A model generated the notes under the pieces. The model was not told the DNA's origin, searched no databases, and saw only the letters and a list, made by a program, of their open reading frames with translations. Shown in pieces: positions 15,178 through 23,052 of a stretch of 30,098 nt of DNA (the first letter of the stretch is position 1; each line of letters begins with the position of its first letter). The stretch covers positions 4,922 to 35,019 of the forward strand of contig MHDB01000016.1 of the NCBI GenBank assembly GCA_001816835.1, written 5' to 3'. This DNA comes from Candidatus Woykebacteria bacterium RIFCSPLOWO2_01_FULL_43_14. Lineage in GTDB: Bacteria; Patescibacteriota; Microgenomatia; Woykebacterales; 2-01-FULL-43-14. Both the position numbers and the translations under genes were made by a program.

Positions 15178-15251
15178 TGGCTGCGGGTCAGGGACTCGAA
15201 CCCCAATAGGCAGATCCAGAATCTGCTGTCCTACCATTAGACGAACCCGCA
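15178..15251 (-). tRNA. tRNA-Gln (anticodon CUG)
   Basis: The minus strand folds into a full cloverleaf: acceptor TGCGGGT/ACCCGCA (seven pairs), D arm GTCT/GGAC, anticodon stem GCAGA/TCTGC with loop TTCTGGA (anticodon CTG), T loop TTCGAGT, discriminator G73 and an encoded CCA end. The U1-A72 pair and G73 are glutamine identity features. A TGGTATAAT promoter lies 13 bases upstream, and a small TGGC/GCCA hairpin with five T's (about 15145-15161) lies downstream. Confidence 0.95.
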
Positions 15252-15264
15252 ACGTGCAGGCTCG

Positions 15265-15273
15265 ATTATACCA
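15265..15273 (-). promoter_or_regulatory. Promoter -10 of tRNA-Gln
   Basis: The minus strand reads TGG-TATAAT, perfect extended -10, 13 bases upstream of the tRNA 5' end. Confidence 0.6.
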
Positions 15274-15304
15274 TTTTGGCCTGTAGAAGCACATCCATGT
15301 ATCA

Positions 15305-15333
15305 TTGAATCCAGAATGTCTCTCTGCTACACT
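15305..15333 (+). promoter_or_regulatory. Promoter of the central-carbon operon
   Basis: TTGAAT, a 17-base spacer and TGC-TACACT; predicted +1 near 15340, giving a 20-base leader with GGAG six bases before the gapA ATG. Confidence 0.6.
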
Positions 15334-15359
15334 GAAAATATAAGAGACTGGAGCTGTCT

Positions 15360-16370
15360 ATGTTAAAAGTTGCTATTAATGGCTTCGGCCGGATTGGCCG
15401 ACAAGCATTCAAAATCAGCCTCGACAAATACGCCGACCAGGTGCAAATTGTTGGTATTAACGACCTCGCAGACACCAAGACTCTCGCCCATCTTCTGAAA
15501 TATGATACTAGCTACGGACGATATCATCGAGAAGTTTCAAACGATCAAAGTAACCTCATTATTGATGGCGTCAAATACCCAGTTTATACAGAAAAAGAAC
15601 CCAACAAGCTTCCTTGGCAAGTCCTAGGTGTTGATATAGTGATCGAGTCGACTGGGCACTTTACCGATGAAGCAGGGGCCAAACTTCATCTCCAAGCAGG
15701 AGCCAAACGGGTGGTTATTAGCTCTCCCGCCAAAGACGACTCAGTTAAAACTTTTCTCATGGGTGTAAATGAGGATAAGTATGCCGGTGAGCAAGTTATC
15801 AACAATGCATCGTGTACCACGAATTGCATTAGCCCTGTTGCAGCAATTATTCACGCCAAATTTGGTATCGCCAAGGCAATGATGACCACCATTCATGCCT
15901 ATACCCAGGATCAAGAGCTACTGGATGGACCGCACAAAGATCTCAGACGATCCCGAGCCGCCGCCGAAAACATCGTCCCTACATCCACGGGAGCAGCCAT
16001 ATCAACCACCCAAGTTATCCCAGAACTAAAAAACTTGTTCGATGGAATAGCACTAAGGGTCCCTGTTGCCCTAGGCTCTATATCAGATTTTACGTTTCTC
16101 CTAAAGCAGCCAGCTACTCGTGAAGATATAAACCAAGCGTTCAAAGACTCAAGCCAAAATCCAAGATACAAAGGAATTCTAGCTGTTACAGAAGAACCAA
16201 TCGTTTCTTCAGACATAATTGGTCGTAGTGAAAGCGCCATTGTTGACCTATCTTTAACAAAAGTGGTAGACAGCGACCTTGTTAAAGTTTTTGCTTGGTA
16301 CGACAATGAATATGGCTACGCCAATCGATTGGTTGAACAAGCAATAAATGTAGGAAAAAGCCTAGTATGA
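15360..16370 (+). CDS. gapA: Glyceraldehyde-3-phosphate dehydrogenase, type I
   Basis: 336 residues, full length. It oxidises and phosphorylates glyceraldehyde 3-phosphate in glycolysis (or runs the reverse). N-terminal NAD site INGFGRIGR (6-14); INDLAD places an Asp after strand 2, suggesting NAD rather than NADP. Catalytic C152 in ASCTTNC and H179 in TTIHAYT; WYDNEYGYANR near the end. First gene of the operon, with SD GGAG six bases before the ATG. Its TGA stop overlaps the rpiB start (ATGA). Confidence 0.97.
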   Translation: MLKVAINGFGRIGRQAFKISLDKYADQVQIVGINDLADTKTLAHLLKYDTSYGRYHREVSNDQSNLIIDGVKYPVYTEKEPNKLPWQVLGVDIVIESTGHFTDEAGAKLHLQAGAKRVVISSPAKDDSVKTFLMGVNEDKYAGEQVINNASCTTNCISPVAAIIHAKFGIAKAMMTTIHAYTQDQELLDGPHKDLRRSRAAAENIVPTSTGAAISTTQVIPELKNLFDGIALRVPVALGSISDFTFLLKQPATREDINQAFKDSSQNPRYKGILAVTEEPIVSSDIIGRSESAIVDLSLTKVVDSDLVKVFAWYDNEYGYANRLVEQAINVGKSLV

Positions 16371-16804
16371 TTTATCTGGGCAGCGACCACCGTGGTTACG
16401 AGTTAAAAGAATTTTTCAAGGGTTATCTCAAAGATGCACAAATAGCGTTTCAGGACATGGGTCCTAGTACTTACGTGAGTGACGACGACTACCCAGTTTA
16501 CTCAGAAAAAGTCGCTCGAGCCTTGGAAAATGAATCTGATAAAGGTGTTCTTATCTGTGGAGGTGGTCACGGAGTGTGTGTCACGGCAAACAAAATAAAG
16601 GGGGTAAGGGCGAGCCTGATGGACAGTACCAATAGTGCCAAGGTGGGCAGAAACGACGATAATATCAACGTTTTATGTTTAGGGGCAGATTTTGTTACTA
16701 AAGATCAAGCACTGGATATTCTGAAAACCTTTTTGGAAACTCCTTTTTCTGGTGCCAATCGGCACGTTAGGAGAATTGAGCAAATAAAGAAGCTGGAGTC
16801 CTGA
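16367..16804 (+). CDS. rpiB: Ribose-5-phosphate isomerase B-like (RpiB/LacAB family)
   Basis: 145 residues. It should interconvert ribose 5-phosphate and ribulose 5-phosphate. The family pattern is present: GSDHRGYELK at the start, GVLICGGGHGVCVTANK with C64 matching the catalytic cysteine of E. coli RpiB, and VRASLMDSTNSAKVGR then NVLCLGA. The residue matching the ring-opening His (in RxHN) is Asp97 here (GRNDDN), and the GTGxGIS loop is GGGHGVC, so substrate or chemistry may be altered. It lies in a pentose phosphate operon, overlapping gapA by four bases and one base before rpe, which supports the pentose role. Confidence 0.88.
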   Translation: MIYLGSDHRGYELKEFFKGYLKDAQIAFQDMGPSTYVSDDDYPVYSEKVARALENESDKGVLICGGGHGVCVTANKIKGVRASLMDSTNSAKVGRNDDNINVLCLGADFVTKDQALDILKTFLETPFSGANRHVRRIEQIKKLES

Positions 16805-16805
16805 T

Positions 16806-17441
16806 ATGGTCACTATCATTCCAGCAGTCCTTGCCTTAACTGAGCAAGAGTATCGAGTTGAACTAAAAAAGGCTTCCCTTGTTGGTAATACTATTCATGT
16901 CGATATTGTTGATGGTAAATTTAGTGATACCCTAACCGTTGGTCTAGATGTGATAAAAAAGGTTAAAACTAAAAGGGCGCTAGAAGCCCATCTTATGGTA
17001 GTGAGACCTTCTGAATACGTCGGGGATCTAATAAAACTAGGTTTCAAGAGAGTTATCCTACCCCTAGAACCCAGAGAACCCCTAACTGGGTCTATAGCCT
17101 TACTAAGACAGGCTAACTTGAGTATTGGGTTGTCTCTTAATCCCCAGACACCTCTTTCAGAAATAGGCAACCTCTTTGAAGAAGTGGATCAGATCACTCT
17201 CTTGGGTGTAAACCCAGGTTTTAGTGGTCAGGATATGATCTCGGAAGTTTATAAGAAAATCGAGAGTCTTGTTAATCTTGTCCCACCTGGCGTAAAAATA
17301 GAGGTGGATGGCGGGGTAACTGAAGACAACGCCCAACAATTAGTTGACGCGGGAGCGGATATTTTAGCCATCGGCTCTCATTTAGTAAACTCTCTTGACC
17401 CAAGAAAGCAGTTGGAAAAAATATTAGCCAGTTTAAATTAG
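16806..17441 (+). CDS. rpe: Ribulose-phosphate 3-epimerase
   Basis: 211 residues, TIM barrel. It converts ribulose 5-phosphate to xylulose 5-phosphate, the transketolase donor. The metal ligands are present in HVDIVDG (His and Asp), EAHLMV (His) and IEVDGGV (catalytic Asp); LLGVNPGFSGQ is the phosphate-proximal loop. The N-terminal strand is IIPAVLALTEQEY, rather different from the common PSILSADF. It starts one base after rpiB and is followed directly by tktN without a gap. Confidence 0.93.
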   Translation: MVTIIPAVLALTEQEYRVELKKASLVGNTIHVDIVDGKFSDTLTVGLDVIKKVKTKRALEAHLMVVRPSEYVGDLIKLGFKRVILPLEPREPLTGSIALLRQANLSIGLSLNPQTPLSEIGNLFEEVDQITLLGVNPGFSGQDMISEVYKKIESLVNLVPPGVKIEVDGGVTEDNAQQLVDAGADILAIGSHLVNSLDPRKQLEKILASLN

Positions 17442-18299
17442 ATGCGCTCAGCCGAGAAAACCTACAAAGAACTACAAGAACTTGCGAACGTCATCAGAGC
17501 AGACGTTATCAAAAACCTAGTGGCTGCTGGTAGCGGTCATAGTGCAGGTCCGTTGGGCATGGCGGATGTTTTTACAGCCATGTATTTCGCTATACTCAAC
17601 CATAACCCAGCCAAACCAAATTGGCCCGGAAGGGACCGGTTGGTTCTATCAAATGGGCATATCTGTCCAGTACTTTACGCAACACTCGCCCGAGCAGGCT
17701 ATTTACCAATCAAGGAAGGCCTTACCCTACGTAAGCTCGGCTCACGACTCCAAGGACATCCCCACCGGGTAGCCCTACCAGGATTAGAAACAACCAGTGG
17801 GCCTCTGGGATCAGGTCTCAGTCAGGCTTGTGGTATGGCTTTAGCTGCTCGAATGGATGATATGAAAATAAGAGTTTACGCTCTGACAAGCGACGGTGAG
17901 CACGATGCAGGTAATACCTGGGAAGCAGTTATGTTCGCGGGGAAAAATAAGCTACACAATCTGACATGTATCATCGATCGCAACAACATTCAAATTGATG
18001 GCTATACCGAGGATATTATGCCTTTGGAACCGTTACGTGAAAAGTATGAGTCCTTTAACTGGCATGTTCTAGAAATAGATGGTCACAATATCGAGGAGGT
18101 TGTGGATGCCTGCAACCAAGCCAAAGCAGTCTATGAAAAACCAACCTGTATTATAGCCCACACGATACCAGGTAAGGGTGTTGATTTTATGGAATATAAA
18201 TACGAGTGGCACGGCAAACCACCTAATCCTGAGGAAGCAAGGATAGCGCTGCACGAACTGCGTACTCTAAATGGCAGGATTAAATCGGAACATGAGTAA
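17442..18299 (+). CDS. tktN: Transketolase, N-terminal (TPP-binding) subunit
   Basis: 285 residues. It holds the thiamine diphosphate domain of a split transketolase. AGSGHSAGPLGMAD is the N-terminal His motif; LSNGHICP, TTSGPLGSGLSQACGMA and SDGEHDAGNTWEA (the GDG motif with Ser for the first Gly) and IDRNNIQIDGYT (metal-site Asn) follow. Partner residues come from tktC downstream. Transketolase moves two-carbon units among sugar phosphates. The ATG directly abuts the rpe stop. Confidence 0.93.
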   Translation: MRSAEKTYKELQELANVIRADVIKNLVAAGSGHSAGPLGMADVFTAMYFAILNHNPAKPNWPGRDRLVLSNGHICPVLYATLARAGYLPIKEGLTLRKLGSRLQGHPHRVALPGLETTSGPLGSGLSQACGMALAARMDDMKIRVYALTSDGEHDAGNTWEAVMFAGKNKLHNLTCIIDRNNIQIDGYTEDIMPLEPLREKYESFNWHVLEIDGHNIEEVVDACNQAKAVYEKPTCIIAHTIPGKGVDFMEYKYEWHGKPPNPEEARIALHELRTLNGRIKSEHE

Positions 18300-18345
18300 A
18301 AACTTTCAATGAGCCCTAATTAGAAGTTGAGGATTACACTTAGCT

Positions 18346-19347
18346 ATGCTGGCAAAACATTTAAACAAAAGTTTATTTAGCAAAGAAGTAGCCATGGAAC
18401 CTACCAGAGATGGTTATGGACGTGGTTTAGTCAAACTAGGTCAAACCAACCCTAATGTCGTGGCCTTATGTGCTGATCTTACTGAGTCGACCAGAACCCA
18501 ACCTTTTGCGCAAAAGTTTCCAGACAGATTTGTTGAAATGGGGGTAGCTGAGCAAAATTTAGCAGCTGTCTCCTCGGGTATGGCTGCTATGGGTAAACTA
18601 CCTTTTATTTCCTCCTACGCTACCTTCTCCCCTGGACGTAACTGGGAGCAGATCAGAACCACTATTTGCATTAATCAACAAAAAGTAGTTATCGCCGGCG
18701 CTCATGCAGGTATATCCGTTGGTCCTGATGGAGCGACCCACCAAGCTCTAGAAGACATTGCTCTTATGAGATCCCTTCCAACAATGACTGTGATAAACCC
18801 CTGTGATAGTTTGGAAGCAGAAAAGGCTACTCTTGCAGCGGCTGAGTACCCAGGGCCTATTTATTTACGCTTCCATCGAGAAAAAACCGCTACTATCACT
18901 TCTAAAAACAGCCCTTTTGAGATCGGAAAGGCTCAAGTTCTGCGCGAAGGGTCAGACGTCAGTGTTATCGCTTGTGGTCCTGTACTGTACGAAGCTTTGA
19001 TAGCCGCGGAAGACCTATCAAAGGTGGGACTGGAAGTCCAAGTAATAAATTTGTCCACAATCAAACCTATCGATTTAGAATCCATCATAAAAGCAGCGCA
19101 AAAAACCAAGGCAATAGTAACCGTGGAGGAGCACCAGATCACGGGTGGACTCGGAAGTGCTGTGTCCGAAGTCCTAGTTGAACACTTTCCTGTGCCGATG
19201 CAAAGAGTGGGTGTGGCGGATCGGTTTGGAGAATCAGGTACACCCGAAGAGCTTCTCGAAAAATTTGGCTTAAAAGCTAAACATATTAAAGTAGCAATTA
19301 AAGAAGTATTAAAAAGAAAGACCTTATTATATGCAAGCGAAACTTAA
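18346..19347 (+). CDS. tktC: Transketolase, C-terminal subunit
   Basis: 333 residues covering the pyrimidine-binding and C-terminal domains. VALCADLTESTR opens the domain, and EMGVAEQNLAAVSSGMA contains the catalytic Glu that activates TPP. AGISVGPDGATHQALEDIALMRSLP, INPCDSLEAEK and VEEHQITGGLGSAV are also typical. The 46-base gap before it is the largest inside the operon; the ATG at 18346 is used, but an ATG at 18394 (MEPTRDG) nearer the domain start is possible. The last 17 bases overlap fba. Confidence 0.92.
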   Translation: MLAKHLNKSLFSKEVAMEPTRDGYGRGLVKLGQTNPNVVALCADLTESTRTQPFAQKFPDRFVEMGVAEQNLAAVSSGMAAMGKLPFISSYATFSPGRNWEQIRTTICINQQKVVIAGAHAGISVGPDGATHQALEDIALMRSLPTMTVINPCDSLEAEKATLAAAEYPGPIYLRFHREKTATITSKNSPFEIGKAQVLREGSDVSVIACGPVLYEALIAAEDLSKVGLEVQVINLSTIKPIDLESIIKAAQKTKAIVTVEEHQITGGLGSAVSEVLVEHFPVPMQRVGVADRFGESGTPEELLEKFGLKAKHIKVAIKEVLKRKTLLYASET

Positions 19348-20176
19348 AGAAGTCTTAGACAAAGCCTACCGAGGGCACTACGCTGTTGGCGCTTTCAATA
19401 CATCAGATTTAGAAATAACCCAAGGGATTATTGAAGCCGCTATTGAGATGAACTCGCCCGTTATCGTCCAAACTAGTGAAAAGGCGATCCACTACGCTGG
19501 CCTAGAAGAGATCTCTAGCATCGTCAGAATTGAAGCTATAAAAGCACCAATTCCAGTCGTCCTCCACCTGGATCATGGAAAAGACCTTGATCTTATTGGC
19601 AGAGCAATGAAATTTGGGTACTCTTCAGTCATGGTCGATACCTCCGTGTTTTCTGAAAATAAAAGGATCGATATCTTGAAAAAAGTTGTTTTAGAAGCTC
19701 ATAAATACGGGGTCTCTGTTGAGGGGGAGCGAGACAGCATCAAAGGTCGGGAGGACTTTATCCAAGCAGACTCATCCCACCTAACAGACCCTGATAAAGC
19801 TGTTGAATTCGTCAACAAAACGGGAATCGACGCCTTTGCGGTCTCAATTGGTAACGCTCATGGGGGTAATTTACCAGGAGAAAATCTAAATCTAAATCTA
19901 CTACACCAGATCCATGAGAAAATAGACTTACCCTTAGTCTTGCACGGGGCGAGCAGCACCCCAGAAGAAAAGATAAAGGAGGCGGTCAAGTATGGCATTT
20001 CCAAGATTAATATCGATACCGACCTAAGACATGCCTTTGCTTTGGAAATAAAAGAGCTATTTAAAGATCACCCTGAAACACAGGACCCCAGAGAAATCAT
20101 GAAGGCCGGTAAAGAAGCGGTCAAAAAGGTAGTCAAAGAAAAAATCAAGCTTTTTGGGAGTGCTGGAAAAGCCTAA
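19331..20176 (+). CDS. fba: Class II fructose-bisphosphate aldolase
   Basis: 281 residues, zinc-dependent aldolase. It cleaves fructose 1,6-bisphosphate, or in this context perhaps sedoheptulose 1,7-bisphosphate. D81 (catalytic) and H82 (zinc) are in LHLDHGK; EGERD holds the family's glutamates; H177 in GNAHGG and H205 in VLHGASS complete the zinc site; INIDTDLR is the terminal phosphate-binding motif. It starts within the end of tktC and is followed by pfkB after 14 bases. Confidence 0.95.
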   Translation: MQAKLKEVLDKAYRGHYAVGAFNTSDLEITQGIIEAAIEMNSPVIVQTSEKAIHYAGLEEISSIVRIEAIKAPIPVVLHLDHGKDLDLIGRAMKFGYSSVMVDTSVFSENKRIDILKKVVLEAHKYGVSVEGERDSIKGREDFIQADSSHLTDPDKAVEFVNKTGIDAFAVSIGNAHGGNLPGENLNLNLLHQIHEKIDLPLVLHGASSTPEEKIKEAVKYGISKINIDTDLRHAFALEIKELFKDHPETQDPREIMKAGKEAVKKVVKEKIKLFGSAGKA

Positions 20177-20190
20177 TTTGGAGCAAACAG

Positions 20191-21159
20191 ATGTATGACT
20201 TAATCACTATTGGCGTATCGACCATTGACCACTTTGTCAAAATCCATGACGCGAGTGTGCGGTGCTCTTTAAACAAAACTAACTGCATGATGTGCATCAA
20301 CTACGCTGATAAAATCCCGGCCGATCAGTATCAAAGCACTATGGGTGGAAACGGGGCTAATAACGCTGTGGGCTCGGTCCGACTCGGTCTTAATAATGCT
20401 ATCTATACTGTTTATGGCAAAGATACTATCGGGGACATGATCGAAAACACTTTCAAAACTGAGGGCGTAAACTCTGAGTATCTGACTCAGGATCAAAACG
20501 CGGGATCTGATACCGCCGTGGTGGTCACTTTCCAACACGAAAGAACTATTATCGTCTACCATGAAAAAAGAGACTATGCACTGCCAAATTTAAAACCCGC
20601 CAAATGGGTCTACTATACTTCTTTGATGAAAGGCTTTGAAACGATCCACCCCGCTTTGATTAATTATCTAAAACAAAACCAAGTTAAATTAGCTTTTAAC
20701 CCTGGTACCCACCAGCTGCTAGCCGGTAAAGATAGGTTTAAAGACCTACTCGTCATCACCGAACTTCTGATCGTGAACAAAGAAGAAGCTCAAAGATTTC
20801 TAGAACTCAACTCCACGGAGATAAAGGAGCTGCTTCTTGGACTTCATAATCTGGGGCCTAAAGTCGCGGTAATCACTGATGGAGAACACGGCTCCTACTC
20901 CTATGACGGTATGCGGTATCTTTTTCAACCGATCTTGGATGGGACAATAGTTGAGCGGACTGGTTGCGGAGATAGTTACTCAACAGGGATAATCGCCGCC
21001 TTGATACACGGTGGTGATATCAAAGATGGTATGGTTTGGGGTACAATTAATGGGTGGAGCGTAGTTCAAAAAGTCGGTCCTCAAGCAGGGTTACTACACA
21101 AAGAAGAAATGGAAAAATTAATTAAGAGTCATCCCAATCTGAGACCAAAGATATTCTAG
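20191..21159 (+). CDS. PfkB-family sugar kinase
   Basis: 322 residues, ribokinase-like fold. TMGGNGANNAVGSVRLG (50-66) is the substrate motif and ERTGCGDSYSTG (255-266) the anion-hole and catalytic-base motif, with D261 as the base and Cys259 where GAGD usually has Ala. Residues 21-42 form an insert at the lid position with C25, C32 and C35, which could bind a metal or form a disulfide. Substrate is not clear from sequence; a hexose or heptulose phosphate is plausible because it closes the operon after aldolase and no classic phosphofructokinase is present in the window. Confidence 0.85.
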   Translation: MYDLITIGVSTIDHFVKIHDASVRCSLNKTNCMMCINYADKIPADQYQSTMGGNGANNAVGSVRLGLNNAIYTVYGKDTIGDMIENTFKTEGVNSEYLTQDQNAGSDTAVVVTFQHERTIIVYHEKRDYALPNLKPAKWVYYTSLMKGFETIHPALINYLKQNQVKLAFNPGTHQLLAGKDRFKDLLVITELLIVNKEEAQRFLELNSTEIKELLLGLHNLGPKVAVITDGEHGSYSYDGMRYLFQPILDGTIVERTGCGDSYSTGIIAALIHGGDIKDGMVWGTINGWSVVQKVGPQAGLLHKEEMEKLIKSHPNLRPKIF

Positions 21160-21207
21160 TTTACCATTAAATCTTTACGCTTTAACCTAGGAAAAGGAGT
21201 TTTAAAC

Positions 21208-22158
21208 ATGAAGGTGTTTGTTACCAGGCCAATTCCTGAAAATGGCCTAAAATTATTAAAAGAAAAATTCGAGGTAGTTGTAGGAAGTAACCAAATTCTC
21301 CCAAAAGGAGAATTAATCCAAAAAGCTAAAGGATTTGACGCAATAATTACTCTTCTGACGGACAAGATCGACGGAGAAGTTTTGGACGGTCTTGGTAAAC
21401 AACTCAAAATTGTAGCTAACTACGCCGTTGGTTTTGACAATATCGATTTACCAGCAGCTAAACAAAGAAACATTTACGTAACTAACACTCCCGGGATACT
21501 TACAGAGGCAGTAGCAGAACATACTTTTGCCTTGATTTTAGCAGTCTCTCGTAAAGTGGTCGCCTCTGATAAGTTTGTTCGCGAAGGCCACTACACACAA
21601 TGGGAACCAATGCTTCTTCTGGGAAAACAACTCTGGCAACAAACGATCGGCATTGTGGGTTTGGGAAGAATCGGTAGTTATGTTGCCCGGATTTCAACTG
21701 GTTTTCGGATGAGAATTATTTATTATGACATTAAAAGGAACTCGGAATTCGAGTCTAGTTTTAATGCAAGTTTTAAAGAACTTCCTGAGCTCCTAAAAGA
21801 AGCAGATATAGTGAGCATTCATGTCCCACTTAGTGAGGAGACCAAGCATCTAATAGGTTCAGAACAACTTAGCCTTATGAAAAAAGATGCCATTTTAGTC
21901 AACACATCTCGCGGGTCTGTCGTAGATGAGGCTGCTTTGGTAAAAGCGTTGTCAGAGAAAAAGATCTATGGGGCTGGTTTAGATGTATTTGAAAATGAAC
22001 CAAGACTTAGCCCAGGTCTAACTGAACTTGATAATGTCATTTTGACACCCCACACCGCTTCTGCCACAATAGAAGCTAGAGAAGCTATGTCTGAAATAGC
22101 TGCCAAAAATGTTATTGAGGCCTTAGAAGGCAAAACACCACCAAATATAGTTCAGTAA
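21208..22158 (+). CDS. D-isomer-specific 2-hydroxyacid dehydrogenase
   Basis: 316 residues. The NAD-binding motif GIVGLGRIGSYVA is in the middle; the catalytic set is Arg in NTSRGSVVDE, Glu in DVFENEP and His in LTPHTAS. The closest functional class is glyoxylate/hydroxypyruvate or glycerate reductases, which convert 2-oxoacids to D-hydroxyacids; phosphoglycerate dehydrogenase is less likely because no ACT domain follows. AAGGAG lies eight bases before the ATG at 21208. It follows pfkB after 48 bases, perhaps on the same transcript. Confidence 0.9.
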   Translation: MKVFVTRPIPENGLKLLKEKFEVVVGSNQILPKGELIQKAKGFDAIITLLTDKIDGEVLDGLGKQLKIVANYAVGFDNIDLPAAKQRNIYVTNTPGILTEAVAEHTFALILAVSRKVVASDKFVREGHYTQWEPMLLLGKQLWQQTIGIVGLGRIGSYVARISTGFRMRIIYYDIKRNSEFESSFNASFKELPELLKEADIVSIHVPLSEETKHLIGSEQLSLMKKDAILVNTSRGSVVDEAALVKALSEKKIYGAGLDVFENEPRLSPGLTELDNVILTPHTASATIEAREAMSEIAAKNVIEALEGKTPPNIVQ

Positions 22159-22206
22159 CTGAAAAATTTTCAATTTACAGTCTACAATTTTCATTAACAC
22201 TTAAGT

Positions 22207-22941
22207 ATGAAGAATTCGATTAATTTTTACGGCCTGCTTATCTCAGTAGCAGCTTTTGCTGGTTTACTTATAAGTAAGTCTCGGGCCAAGCTCTACGCGA
22301 TTAGTGAGAATCAAATTGAGAATGCCTTTTTTATAACTCTTTTTACGGGTATCGTGGGTGCTCGGTCATACCATGTTATTGATAAGTGGTCCTACTACGG
22401 TAGACACATGCAGGAAATCTTCTTCATCTGGCAAGGTGGGATCGCCATTTACGGAGCCCTGATCGGTGGATTTTTAGGTATCTGGGTTTTTTCTAAGCTG
22501 GCAAAATTAAGTCTCTTGAAACTACTGGATTGTATAGTCCCATCGATCGCTTTAGGCCAAGCAATCGGTAGAATTGGAAACTACTTTAACCAGGAGGGTT
22601 TTGGTCCTCCCACTACTTTACCCTGGGGAATTGCTATCCCATCGGAGTTGAGACCAGCAAAATACCAGGATTTTGAATTTTTTCACCCAACTTTTTTCTA
22701 CGAATCCATCTTGTGTCTTATCCTTTTTGTCATTCTGATTGCGTTAACCAAAAAATTGGTGACCAGATCAGGATTCTTAACCGCTATTTATCTAGTAGGT
22801 TATGGCGGGATCAGATTTTTTACCGAGACTTTCCGTAGTGACACAGCCTTAGTATTTGGCGTAAAAACCGCTTACTTCCTAAGTTTTATATTCATTGTAA
22901 TTGGGCTAGTAATGCTCTCTAAAATTCGGAAAAGAATATAG
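22207..22941 (+). CDS. lgt: Prolipoprotein diacylglyceryl transferase
   Basis: 244 residues, about seven transmembrane segments. The enzyme attaches diacylglycerol from phosphatidylglycerol to the lipobox cysteine of prolipoproteins. Signature sequences are GGIAIYGALIGGFLG, QAIGRIGNYFNQEGFG (the Lgt signature) and FHPTFFYES; GYGGIRFFTETFR follows near the end. The presence of lgt implies that the organism makes lipoproteins. No clear SD precedes the ATG at 22207, and the neighbours are unrelated in pathway. Confidence 0.95.
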   Translation: MKNSINFYGLLISVAAFAGLLISKSRAKLYAISENQIENAFFITLFTGIVGARSYHVIDKWSYYGRHMQEIFFIWQGGIAIYGALIGGFLGIWVFSKLAKLSLLKLLDCIVPSIALGQAIGRIGNYFNQEGFGPPTTLPWGIAIPSELRPAKYQDFEFFHPTFFYESILCLILFVILIALTKKLVTRSGFLTAIYLVGYGGIRFFTETFRSDTALVFGVKTAYFLSFIFIVIGLVMLSKIRKRI

Positions 22942-22972
22942 TTTCTAGTCATTTTCCCTATGTGTCAAGCTA

Positions 22973-23010
22973 ACACACACCGGGTGTGTACTAGGTAGAC
23001 ACCTAGGGAC
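22973..23010. repeat. Two-hairpin intergenic element (copy B)
   Basis: Hairpin 1 is ACACAC-CGG-GTGTGT (22975-22989) and hairpin 2 is CTAGGT-AGAC-ACCTAG (22991-23006), followed by GGGACTTT. The right half matches AGGTCACCTAGGGATTTT at the right edge of the element at 3243-3348. It lies directly before the -35 of the PGI/PMI promoter. Confidence 0.5.
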
Positions 23011-23011
23011 T

Positions 23012-23040
23012 TTGGCTTTTTGACTACTTTGTGCTATATT
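23012..23040 (+). promoter_or_regulatory. Promoter of the PGI/PMI gene
   Basis: TTGGCT, a 17-base spacer and TGC-TATATT. The ATG at 23053 is 12 bases after the -10, giving a leader of about six bases. Confidence 0.5.
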
Positions 23041-23052
23041 GGTTGTTATCTT

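Noticed and set aside
15911..16306. 131-residue minus-strand open frame
   Set aside because: It is a shadow of gapA; the composition is Ser/Arg-rich and typical of antisense frames.
21172..21195. Possible extra copy of the paired-palindrome element (TTTAACCTAGGAAAAGG)
   Set aside because: Only the AACCTAGGAAA half matches, there is no second hairpin, and it merges with the SD of the dehydrogenase gene; likely chance.
23020..23052. Earlier start for PGI/PMI
   Set aside because: It falls within the promoter; the protein similarity begins after the ATG at 23053.
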